The notes beneath the pieces were generated by a model, which searched no databases, was not told the DNA's origin, and was given only the letters and a program-made list of their open reading frames with translations. Shown here piece after piece: positions 12,970 through 19,363 of a DNA stretch of 23,389 nucleotides. The stretch's first letter is position 1. Each line of letters opens with the position of its first letter. This stretch comes from an uncultured Oscillospiraceae bacterium. GTDB taxonomy: Bacteria; Bacillota; Clostridia; Oscillospirales; Ruminococcaceae. The stretch spans positions 1 through 23,389 of the forward strand of contig UQGL01000034.1 of the NCBI GenBank assembly GCA_900540595.1, read 5' to 3'. A program made the translations under genes and the position numbers.

Positions 12970-14696
12970 TTCAGCACCTCCGCATAGCCTTCCTCAAGAT
13001 TTTTCTGTGTGGCGTAGAGTCGGGCATATCCGCCGTTTCGCGCCATAAGCGCGGTGTGCGTGCCGCTTTCGATCAGGCGGCCCGCCTCCATATAATAAAT
13101 AAGATCTGCCGGGACCACATTGGCCAGCCGGTGGGAGATCACGATGACGCTTTTGGTCTTAGAAAGCTCGCGGATGTTCTCCATAATCACGGCTTCGCTC
13201 TCAATATCAATGTTGCTCGTTGCCTCGTCAAAAATGTAAATGTCCTTGTCGGCAACAAGGCTCACGGCCAGCGCCAGACGCTGCTTCTGCCCGCCAGAGA
13301 TGTTGGCCGCATCCTCGGTAATAACTTTGTCAAGCCCGCCGTTCTCCTGCAGGAAGGTGAGCAGGTTGACCTTTTCAAGCGCGGCACAGATTTCCTCATC
13401 GGTGACCTGCGGCTTGGCAAGCCGGAAGTTTGCCCGCACCGTTTCGTTGAAGATATAGGTGTTGTAGCTGACAACGGCGAGGTGGGAATAGTAAGATGCG
13501 CGGGAAAGGCTCTCCAACTTTTTCCCGCCGACTGTGACAACACCGGTATTCGGGCGGAACGCGCCGAACAAAAGGTTCACAACGGTGGATTTGCCGCAGC
13601 CGGACTCGCCCACCAGGGCGGTCATGCCGTGGCGGGGGAAGGTCATCGTCACATTTTCAAGGACATCCCGCTTGCTATCATAGGAGAAGGTGACACCCTC
13701 AAGCTTCAACTCGGTATCCGGCACAGCTTCCTGCCCCCAGACAGGGTCGTCCTGCCCGAGAAGGGAGAGGATTTTCTGCCCCGCAGAGACACCGTTCATG
13801 GCAATATGGAACGCTGAACCGAACGCGCGCAGCGGCAGGAAAAAGTCCACGGCAACCAGAATCAGGAACAGTGCTGCAATGGGGGAAAGCCCCCACCTTG
13901 TCACGGAGAGCAGTGCCATTGCGATGCCAAGCCCTGCACCGCCGTAGGCAACCAGATCCATAATGGTCGTGCTGGCAAGCTGCATCACAAGGACCTTCAT
14001 TGTGATTTTGCGGAATTCCTCGCTTGTTTCATTCATCTTGCGGTGCTGTGCGGCATCGGCACCGAAAATTTTCAGCTCCTTCAAGCCCTGCACGCTGTCC
14101 AAAAAGGAGTCGCCCATCGAGGTGTATTTGCCCCAATACTTGGCAAAAATCTTTTTCGCCCATTTGGAAACCGCAATAATGGATAAGGGGATCAGCGGCA
14201 CACAGCACAAAAGCACCAATGCCACGCGCCACGAAATGCCCACGGTAATGGCAAACAACAAAAGCGGTGCAAGCATGGCGTAAAAGAACTGCGGCAGGTA
14301 GCTGGAATAGTACAGATCTAACTGCTCCACACCCTCCAGAGCGATCTGGGTCAGACCCGCCATGCTCATATCATCGGTAGAACGCACGCCAAGCCGAACG
14401 ATTTTGTTGTAGACGCGTTCGCGCAGATCTTTCTTGACGCTGCGCCCCAGCGTATCCTTCAAATCCCCGACAAGGCGAGTGGTGGCATAGCGAACCGCCA
14501 ATCCGATACAAGCACAGACCGCCGGTGCCAGAAAAACACCCGCACCGCCGTTGTACCGGACGGCAAGCGCAATGGCCCAGCACAGGGATGCAGTGATGCC
14601 GACATTCGCAAACAGCCCCAGCACCATCAAGCCTACACAGAAGGCGATATACTTTTTGTTGCCGCCGAGCAGGCGGAGAAGATCCTTGTCTATCAT
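12966..14696 (-). CDS. CydD-like ABC exporter subunit (permease-ATPase fusion)
   Basis: The 576-residue protein begins at the ATG at 14696, with AAGGGAG about 6 nt before it; an upstream in-frame ATG at 14732 has no ribosome site. The membrane domain includes EGVEQLDLYYSSYLPQFF (121-138), SFLDSVQGLKELKIFG (197-212) and DFFLPLRAFGSAFHIAMNG (284-302), typical of CydD. The ATPase domain has Walker A GESGCGKST (363-371), signature ISGGQ (466-470) and E491 in IFDEATSN. The Q-loop glutamine is replaced by Y411 in VVSYNTYIF. It is first in the operon with the CydC-like, YgbA-like and DUF454 genes, after a leader of about 245 nt. A thiol exporter is the likeliest role; another small-molecule exporter is possible. 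Confidence 0.75.
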   Translation of the reverse strand: MIDKDLLRLLGGNKKYIAFCVGLMVLGLFANVGITASLCWAIALAVRYNGGAGVFLAPAVCACIGLAVRYATTRLVGDLKDTLGRSVKKDLRERVYNKIVRLGVRSTDDMSMAGLTQIALEGVEQLDLYYSSYLPQFFYAMLAPLLLFAITVGISWRVALVLLCCVPLIPLSIIAVSKWAKKIFAKYWGKYTSMGDSFLDSVQGLKELKIFGADAAQHRKMNETSEEFRKITMKVLVMQLASTTIMDLVAYGGAGLGIAMALLSVTRWGLSPIAALFLILVAVDFFLPLRAFGSAFHIAMNGVSAGQKILSLLGQDDPVWGQEAVPDTELKLEGVTFSYDSKRDVLENVTMTFPRHGMTALVGESGCGKSTVVNLLFGAFRPNTGVVTVGGKKLESLSRASYYSHLAVVSYNTYIFNETVRANFRLAKPQVTDEEICAALEKVNLLTFLQENGGLDKVITEDAANISGGQKQRLALAVSLVADKDIYIFDEATSNIDIESEAVIMENIRELSKTKSVIVISHRLANVVPADLIYYMEAGRLIESGTHTALMARNGGYARLYATQKNLEEGYAEVLK

Positions 14697-14941
14697 GCGA
14701 TACTCCCTTATAGCTTGTTTGCGCCGTAGCAAGAGCGCAGATTTACGGATTAGTGTTATCTAACCTGATTGTAAAAATTATCAGCCTGCAAGCACGCGCA
14801 GCGCGCGGCGTTCATCACATACATAAGAATGAAATGATTTTGCAAGCTGACAAGAATGCGATTATGGCAGCCACAATGCGATTATTGCAGCCACTTTTGG
14901 TGCGCAATGAAATCAAAACAGGGGTTAGAAATGGCTAACAA
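14697..14941 (-). other. Long 5' leader of the CydDC-like operon, with a small ORF
   Basis: From the promoter at 14948-14975 to the cydD-like ATG there are about 245 nt without a gene. The leader holds a 20-bp tandem repeat (14855-14894) and a 22-codon frame at 14824-14756 (MYVMNAARCACLQADNFYNQ then VR and TAA) without a clear ribosome site. A small hairpin with TGCGC/GCGCA arms lies about 20 nt ahead of the ribosome site. I do not recognise a known riboswitch. Such a length suggests post-transcriptional control, but nothing here proves it. Confidence 0.35.
14855..14894. repeat. Two-copy 20-bp tandem repeat
   Basis: The unit AATGCGATTATGGCAGCCAC occurs twice in direct contact, with a single G/T difference in the second copy. 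It lies inside the leader of the CydDC-like operon, about 50-90 nt downstream of the predicted start point. Confidence 0.85.
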
Positions 14942-14975
14942 TCTATTATTTTACAGATTTTTTCACATTTGTCAA
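14924..14975 (-). promoter_or_regulatory. Promoter and possible operator of the CydDC-like operon
   Basis: On the - strand TTGACA (14975-14970) and TAAAAT (14953-14948) have a 16-bp spacer, a strong sigma-A match. Right at the predicted start lies the inverted repeat GTTAG-N6-CTAAC (14924-14939), a possible repressor site. The stretch between this promoter and the end of the GNAT fragment (14976-15156) is AT-rich and shows no gene. Confidence 0.7.
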
Positions 14976-15156
14976 GCGGAAATATTTGCACTTGCCGCAT
15001 AATAGACCAGACAGCGGGAAAGAATCGTTGGATATGACAAAATAGTGGTTGGGTGACAAAGAAATATAAAACGATAGTATAAAGAAGAAACGAAGCAAGA
15101 GAAAAATATTCGGCGCCATGAAAGTAGTTCTAACCCCGCCGCTATGGCTATAAAAA

Positions 15157-15333
15157 TTAGGGCTGCAGCATGAACAAATGATACATGCGATGCAGAAGCG
15201 CTAAAGCATAGGGCGTGTCCCTGTTATCGACCTGCTTGCATACCTCTGCATCCTGATACCAGCGAAGCGATACGGCATCATTTCGATAGTAGGGAACCAG
15301 TCTGATTTGCTCATCAACGATTCGTTCTTTCAT
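15157..15333 (-). pseudogene. Truncated GNAT-like acetyltransferase, N-terminal fragment
   Basis: A 58-codon frame starts with the ATG at 15333, which overlaps the stop of the YoaP-like gene (ATGA), so it was translated by coupling. It reads MKERIVDEQIRLVPYYRNDA and later VSLRWYQDAEVCKQVDNRDT. This resembles the N-terminal substrate region of a Clostridial GNAT enzyme of about 170 residues. After LLHRMY the frame changes character and stops at 15157-15159. No acetyl-CoA-binding motif follows in any - strand frame to 14976. It is judged a 3'-truncated gene. Confidence 0.5.
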
Positions 15334-16076
15334 ATCTGTACACCCGCCAGTGCCAGAAACTTTTTGTCGGACTGGATACCCTGTGTCAGAAATACGCCGT
15401 CCCGGAACAGTGCGTAGGTCGTGACGGGTGCGGGTACATTCTGTGCGGCTTCTTTGTCGGTGATGTGGATGGTCCGGAACGGGATGCTATGCTCCTGCGC
15501 GGCCTGCTGTACCCTTGGCACCCAATAGTAGGTAAAGGGACACTGATCGGTGTAGTAGAGGACGAAGCCTTCTCCCTCGGCTTTGGGGTGCCTGGCGCAG
15601 TCCTTGAATTTCGGCAGTGCTGTATCGGCATTGAGCGGGAGACACATGAGGGTGATTCCACAGTCCGAGACATCTGCGATTTCAAAGCCCTTGTGGGACA
15701 AAAACTTGGGGTCGGCGAGAAATTCCCGCTTGCGTCCCTCGGCGCACAAAATGCAGATGCCTTTTTTGCCCTGCGCTTTTGCATCGCTGAGGCATTTTTC
15801 CAGCAGGTCATTCGAGCAGCCGTGCCCTTTCATGGCACCGGAGACCCACAGGCAGTTGATGTACAGCCAGCCGTCCGCTGTAATGGGCACCCATGCGTTT
15901 TCTGCCGGGATGTACTCGATAAAGCACTTGCCGCGCTCAACACTGCGGTAGAAAACAAGCCCCTCAGCAAAGCGCTGCTTGAGCCATTCTTTTTTTGCAA
16001 GGCTCTGCTTGCCGGACATCGCGCAGCAGATATGCTCCTTGTCGATGTTCTCTTTGGTGATTTGGATGTAGTCCAA
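15330..16076 (-). CDS. GNAT acetyltransferase with C-terminal YoaP domain
   Basis: The 248-residue protein starts with TTG at 16076-16074; AAGGAGG lies 6 nt upstream and no ATG fits. The N-terminal part (about 1-150) is a degenerate GNAT fold, with LYINCLWVSGAMKGHGCSNDLL near residues 71-92 as the acetyl-CoA loop. The C-terminal part (about 160-245) has FVLYYTDQCPFTYYWVPRVQ and FLTQGIQSDKKFLAL, the YoaP-like domain with a thioredoxin-like look, named after B. subtilis YoaP. Substrate unknown. Its promoter is at 16169-16197, and it is coupled to the truncated GNAT gene downstream. Confidence 0.75.
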   Translation of the reverse strand: MDYIQITKENIDKEHICCAMSGKQSLAKKEWLKQRFAEGLVFYRSVERGKCFIEYIPAENAWVPITADGWLYINCLWVSGAMKGHGCSNDLLEKCLSDAKAQGKKGICILCAEGRKREFLADPKFLSHKGFEIADVSDCGITLMCLPLNADTALPKFKDCARHPKAEGEGFVLYYTDQCPFTYYWVPRVQQAAQEHSIPFRTIHITDKEAAQNVPAPVTTYALFRDGVFLTQGIQSDKKFLALAGVQI

Positions 16077-16168
16077 AGGCGGCCTCCTTACAGAAAAGGC
16101 GCAGCATGGCCCAGCCTGCGGGTCACACTGCGTCTTGAGCGTCTGGTGAAATAGTGTTTATACGAATT

Positions 16169-16197
16169 ACTATATGCCAAACAGCTCGTAATGTCAA
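16169..16197 (-). promoter_or_regulatory. Promoter of the YoaP-like gene
   Basis: TTGACA (16197-16192) and TATAGT (16174-16169) on the - strand are separated by 17 bp. The transcript would start near 16162, leaving a leader of about 85 nt before the TTG start codon. Confidence 0.75.
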
Positions 16198-16315
16198 TAG
16201 AGCGTTGAAAAACTGCGTTACAAAGTGTGATGGCAGTGGGCATTGCTGCAAGCACAAAAAATATTCTGCGCAAGGCGGCACATGTACAAACTGCGCAGCA
16301 TGCCCTGTATAATGC

Positions 16316-16332
16316 TGCATAATTCTTATGCA
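16316..16332. promoter_or_regulatory. Palindrome upstream of the MATE promoter (candidate operator)
   Basis: TGCATAA-TTC-TTATGCA has perfect 7-bp arms and ends 9 bp before the -35 of the MATE promoter. The position fits an activator or a regulator shared with the divergent YoaP-like gene. No regulator gene is adjacent. Confidence 0.45.
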
Positions 16333-16341
16333 AAACTGCCT

Positions 16342-16370
16342 TTGAAAATTTTCTGGCGTACTGCTATAAT
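16342..16370 (+). promoter_or_regulatory. Promoter of the MATE leader
   Basis: TTGAAA (16342-16347), a 17-bp spacer and TATAAT (16365-16370) preceded by TGC, an extended -10, give a strong sigma-A promoter. Transcription should begin near 16377, immediately before the 16379-16430 hairpin. Confidence 0.85.
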
Positions 16371-16378
16371 AGTCTGGT

Positions 16379-16437
16379 ACAACGAGTAGCACTCATGCGT
16401 AAAACCGGTTGCATGGGGGCTGCTCGTTGTTTTATTT
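16379..16437 (+). terminator. Leader hairpin with U-rich tail (candidate attenuator)
   Basis: ACAACGAGTAGC (16379-16390) pairs with GCTGCTCGTTGT (16419-16430) over 12 bp with one G-U. Inside, CATGC (16394-16398) pairs with GCATG (16411-16415), so nearly the whole 52 nt folds as one long stem. TTTTATTT follows directly, as in an intrinsic terminator. It begins within a few nucleotides of the predicted transcript start and overlaps the leader-peptide frame at 16395. It probably makes expression of the MATE gene conditional. Confidence 0.7.
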
Positions 16438-16478
16438 GTCCTAAGGCAATACCGCACAATTCCCGCCTGACGGCTTAA
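16395..16478 (+). CDS. Candidate leader peptide of the MATE gene, 3' end altered by a MITE
   Basis: A 27-codon frame starts inside the hairpin and reads MRKTGCMGAARCFICPK, then AIPHNSRLTA from the inserted MITE. If the MITE and one CTAA copy are removed, the frame ends instead in KIER and TAA, giving 20 residues. That TAA would overlap the AAGG of the MATE ribosome site, 11 nt before the MATE ATG. Such a layout is typical of leader peptides that control downstream resistance or efflux genes by ribosome-dependent attenuation. The ribosome site before 16395 is weak (only CGAG), so translation is uncertain. Confidence 0.45.
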   Translation: MRKTGCMGAARCFICPKAIPHNSRLTA

Positions 16479-16616
16479 GCACCGCTCCGGCGGCTGCGGT
16501 ACGGCATCTGCGTTGCCAAAATGCTCGATAAGACATCCAGTATTATCTGCGCTTTTGGCTTAGCATCTGCCGCACCTCGCTCGCCGTATCGGCACTTAGA
16601 ATTATGCGGTATTGCC
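16445..16616. mobile_element. 172-bp MITE with 18-bp inverted ends and CTAA duplication
   Basis: The ends GGCAATACCGCACAATTC (16445-16462) and its reverse complement at 16599-16616 differ at one of 18 bases. CTAA occurs directly on both sides (16441-16444 and 16617-16620) as a 4-bp target duplication. There is no transposase. A YTAR-type target is used by some IS5-family elements, so mobilisation by such a transposase is an inference. The element lies between the MATE leader hairpin and the MATE ribosome site. An ATG inside it (16521) opens in frame with the MATE gene but has no ribosome site. Confidence 0.85.
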
Positions 16617-16643
16617 CTAAAATTGAAAGATAAGGTGAATCTC

Positions 16644-18041
16644 ATGGAAGGCTCTAATCAATTTCTCGGCACGGAGCGCATCGGAAAGCTGATGCAAAAA
16701 TATGCGATCCCGTGCATTATTTCACTCTTGGTCGGCGCATTGTATAATATCGTGGATCAGATTTTTATTGCAAATGCGTCCTATCTTGGCTCCTACGGCA
16801 ATGCCGCCAACACGGTTGTTTTTCCGCTGACGGTGGTTGCACTGGCCATCGCAGTTATGATCGGTGATGGCTGCTGTGCCTTTGTCAGCATCAGCCTTGG
16901 GCAGGATGAGGTCCGCAAGGCAAAGCAGAGCGTTGGCAACGCTGTTGTGGTGTGTCTGGTCAGCAGCATTGTGCTGACTGCGATCTATTTGATCTTTGCA
17001 GACATCATCCTCGCTATGTTCGGCGGTACAGTCAATGCCGAAACCTATCGTCACTCACAGGAATACTTCTTTTACATCACATTGGGCGTGCCGTTTTATA
17101 TGTTCGGTCAGGCCATGAACCCCATCATCCGTGCGGATGGCAGCCCCCGGTTTGCCATGATCTCCACCCTTGCCGGGGCAGTGCTCAATGTCATTTTGGA
17201 TCCGATCTTTATTTTTGGGTTTCGGTGGGGCATGATGGGAGCAGCCGTTGCCACTGTCACTGGTCAGGTGGTCACGGCAATTCTCGCCGTGTGGTACTTG
17301 CTGCACATGAAGATCATTAAGCCGGCAGCGGGGGACTTTGCATTGCGCGGAAAGGTCTGCAGCCGGATGCTGACATTGGGCATCACAAGCTTTCTCTCGC
17401 AGATCAGCCTGGTAGCGGCCATGGCGGCCATCAACAATATGATTCGTAAATACGGTGCATTGGACGCAGTGTTCGGGCAGGAGCAGTATGCGCAGATCCC
17501 CATGGCCGTAGTGGGTATTGTGATGAAGTTCTTCCAGATCGTCATCTCCATCGTGGTCGGCATGGCGGCGGGCTGCATTCCCATTGTTGGCTTCAACATG
17601 GGCGCAAGGAAGTCTGCCCGCGTAAAAGAGCTGTTCACGAGGCTGCTGGCTGCCGAGGCCGGTGTTGGTGCTGTGGCATTGGTGCTGGTGGAGATTTTCC
17701 CGCGTCAGCTTATTGCCCTGTTCGGTGCTGCCAATGAGAGCATGTATTATACCGACTTCGCGGTGCGCTCGTTCCGTATTTACCTCTGCATGATCATTCT
17801 GGCCTGTGTAAATAAGGCCTGCTTTATCTTCCTGCAGGCAATGGGCAAAGCGAGGGAATCTACAGCCCTTTCGATGGTGCGCGAGGTGGTGTTTGGCGTT
17901 GGGTTTGCGCTGCTGCTGCCGCATTTCTTTGGGCTGAATGGCGTTTTGTACTCGATGCCGCTGTCGGATATTCTGACCTTCCTGATTGCGGCTTATCTGA
18001 TTGTCAAGACCTATCGCAGCTTGGAGGAAAGCCATACCTGA
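16644..18041 (+). CDS. MATE-family multidrug efflux transporter
   Basis: The 465-residue membrane protein exports cationic drugs or toxins in exchange for sodium or protons. It has the 12-helix MATE layout, with LMQKYAIPCIISLLVGALYN near the start, DGSPRFAMISTLAGAVLNVILDPIFIFG around residues 168-195 and the second-half counterpart LQAMGKARESTALS around 410. It is closest in style to MepA-like Clostridial members. I chose the ATG at 16644, with AAGGTGA about 8 nt upstream; the in-frame ATG at 16521 lies in a MITE. The promoter, leader hairpin and leader peptide upstream suggest inducible expression. No regulator gene is adjacent. Substrate unknown. Confidence 0.88.
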   Translation: MEGSNQFLGTERIGKLMQKYAIPCIISLLVGALYNIVDQIFIANASYLGSYGNAANTVVFPLTVVALAIAVMIGDGCCAFVSISLGQDEVRKAKQSVGNAVVVCLVSSIVLTAIYLIFADIILAMFGGTVNAETYRHSQEYFFYITLGVPFYMFGQAMNPIIRADGSPRFAMISTLAGAVLNVILDPIFIFGFRWGMMGAAVATVTGQVVTAILAVWYLLHMKIIKPAAGDFALRGKVCSRMLTLGITSFLSQISLVAAMAAINNMIRKYGALDAVFGQEQYAQIPMAVVGIVMKFFQIVISIVVGMAAGCIPIVGFNMGARKSARVKELFTRLLAAEAGVGAVALVLVEIFPRQLIALFGAANESMYYTDFAVRSFRIYLCMIILACVNKACFIFLQAMGKARESTALSMVREVVFGVGFALLLPHFFGLNGVLYSMPLSDILTFLIAAYLIVKTYRSLEESHT

Positions 18042-18232
18042 CAGAGAAGTGGCGGAATCTGCAGACCGCACGAACCGTAAATATTTCGTGAAATTTCGCA
18101 ACAACAGATTTACTTGGCGTGAGTTTGTGATACTATAAAGAAAATATGTGATGCGGAAGATAAGAGGTGAGCCGGCAGGCAGGTTGGCATAGCGTACCCC
18201 GCAGACAAACGGTGGAATGGAGTCGTGTTGTG

Positions 18233-18703
18233 ATGAAAATTCGTAAGGCAGAAGAAAAAGACATCCCAAGAATAATGGAGCTGCTGGGTCAGGTGCTGCA
18301 GATCCATGCAGAGATACGCCCGGATGTGTTTATCCCCGGCACCACAAAATATACTGACAGTGAACTGAAAGAACTGCTGGAGCAGGAAGATAAGCCCATC
18401 TATGTTGTAGCTGGTGAGGATGATGTGTGCATGGGCTATGCTTTCTGCCAGTTGAAGGAGCAACCGTTTTCTACCAATATGGTTCCGTTTAAGGCACTGT
18501 TTATTGATGATCTGTGCGTTGACAAGCAGGCACGCGGACAGCATATCGGGGAAAGCCTGTTTGAATATGTGAAGCAGCAGGCAAAAAAGCTTGGCTGCTA
18601 TGAGGTGACCTTGAATGTCTGGGCGGGTAACACATCGGCTGAAAGCTTCTATGAGAAGATGGGTATGAAAACAAAGGAACGGCAGATGGAGTATATTCTG
18701 TAA
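18233..18703 (+). CDS. GNAT-family N-acetyltransferase
   Basis: The 156-residue protein starts MKIRKAEEKDIPRIMELL, a typical GNAT start, so I prefer the ATG at 18233 to the one at 18167, although GGAG is about 10 nt upstream and the site is modest. The acetyl-CoA region is LFIDDLCVDKQARGQHIGES near residues 88-107 with the QARGQHIG loop, then VTLNVWAGNTSAESFYEKMGMK. It resembles acetyltransferases acting on small molecules or protein N-termini; the substrate is unknown. A possible -10 (TATAAA at 18134-18139) has only a poor -35. The gap of 190 nt after the MATE gene shows a small inverted repeat but no terminator. Confidence 0.85.
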   Translation: MKIRKAEEKDIPRIMELLGQVLQIHAEIRPDVFIPGTTKYTDSELKELLEQEDKPIYVVAGEDDVCMGYAFCQLKEQPFSTNMVPFKALFIDDLCVDKQARGQHIGESLFEYVKQQAKKLGCYEVTLNVWAGNTSAESFYEKMGMKTKERQMEYIL

Positions 18704-18815
18704 AGATAGAATGATGGAAAGGGTTTGCATCAGAAAGCCAGCAGACGAAGTGTGTCACCGGCATTAGAATAACCTGTATCCTATAAATTACGAGCACCAG
18801 CAAAGAAGCGGAGGT

Positions 18816-19295
18816 ATGGACAAATTGAAGGTGGAGACAAAACGAATGCTGCTGCAGCCTATGTCGGACAGTGAAATCGAGGAAATGATGGCAGGGATGC
18901 ATTCTGATGATCTGCGCGCCGCTTACGGAGAGATGCTTGCGGGCTGCCGCCGCGAGCCTGAAAACCGGATCTGGTATGCACCGTGGAAAATGACGCTCAA
19001 AAATAGTAGGGAATATATGGGTGATGTGGGCTTTAAGGGGCCTGCTAAAAACCGCGCTGTTGAGATAGGCTACGGCATTTTGCCTTCCTACGAAGGAAAC
19101 GGCTATATGACCGAGGCGGTTCAAGGCATGATCCGGTGGGCATTTGCGCAGCAAGATGTGGATTTTGTGGAAGCGGAAACCGACCCGGACAACCGCGCAT
19201 CCCAGCGCATATTGGAAAAATGCGGCTTTGTGCCAACCGGAAAAACAGGGGAGGAAGGCCCCCGCTTTGTGGTGGAGCGGCCCCAAACAACCTGA
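18816..19295 (+). CDS. RimJ/RimL-like GNAT acetyltransferase
   Basis: The 159-residue protein has the RimJ/RimL style: KVETKRMLLQPMSDSEIEEM at the start, then VEIGYGILPSYEGNGYMTEAV (residues about 83-103, with the acetyl-CoA loop YEGNGYM) and ETDPDNRASQRILEKCGFVPTG at 127-148. Members acetylate proteins or small molecules; the substrate is unknown. The ribosome site GGAGG is only 1 nt from the ATG at 18816. A TTG at 18825 would be 10 nt away and would give the usual family start, so the true start may be three codons later. It follows the other GNAT gene by 112 nt and converges with the second MATE gene. Confidence 0.82.
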   Translation: MDKLKVETKRMLLQPMSDSEIEEMMAGMHSDDLRAAYGEMLAGCRREPENRIWYAPWKMTLKNSREYMGDVGFKGPAKNRAVEIGYGILPSYEGNGYMTEAVQGMIRWAFAQQDVDFVEAETDPDNRASQRILEKCGFVPTGKTGEEGPRFVVERPQTT

Positions 19296-19363
19296 GCGGT
19301 AGTTTTAACTGTCTGGCGTGAGGATCCTGCTTTACGAACGGATATGTACGCTGAAATTACCGG

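Noticed and set aside
14918..15138. TTCTAACCCC present as an inverted pair about 200 bp apart, considered as ends of a mobile element
   Set aside because: Only 10 bp match, no target duplication is present and the sequence between shows no element structure, so chance is likely.
16290..16312. Second TATAAT at about 16307 upstream of the MATE promoter
   Set aside because: No acceptable -35 lies at 16-18 bp and the downstream TTGAAA-N17-TATAAT is far better.
16521..16643. Longer N-terminus of the MATE protein from the ATG at 16521
   Set aside because: These 41 codons lie mostly in the MITE, have no ribosome site, and the MATE family start begins at 16644 behind AAGGTGA.
17055..18269. Open frame of 404 codons on the - strand opposite the MATE gene
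   Set aside because: It is an antisense shadow of the MATE protein, with a low-complexity His/Gln composition and no ribosome site.
18110..18730. Open frame on the - strand opposite the GNAT gene
   Set aside because: The + strand GNAT has acetyl-CoA motifs and a typical start; the - strand product has no known pattern.
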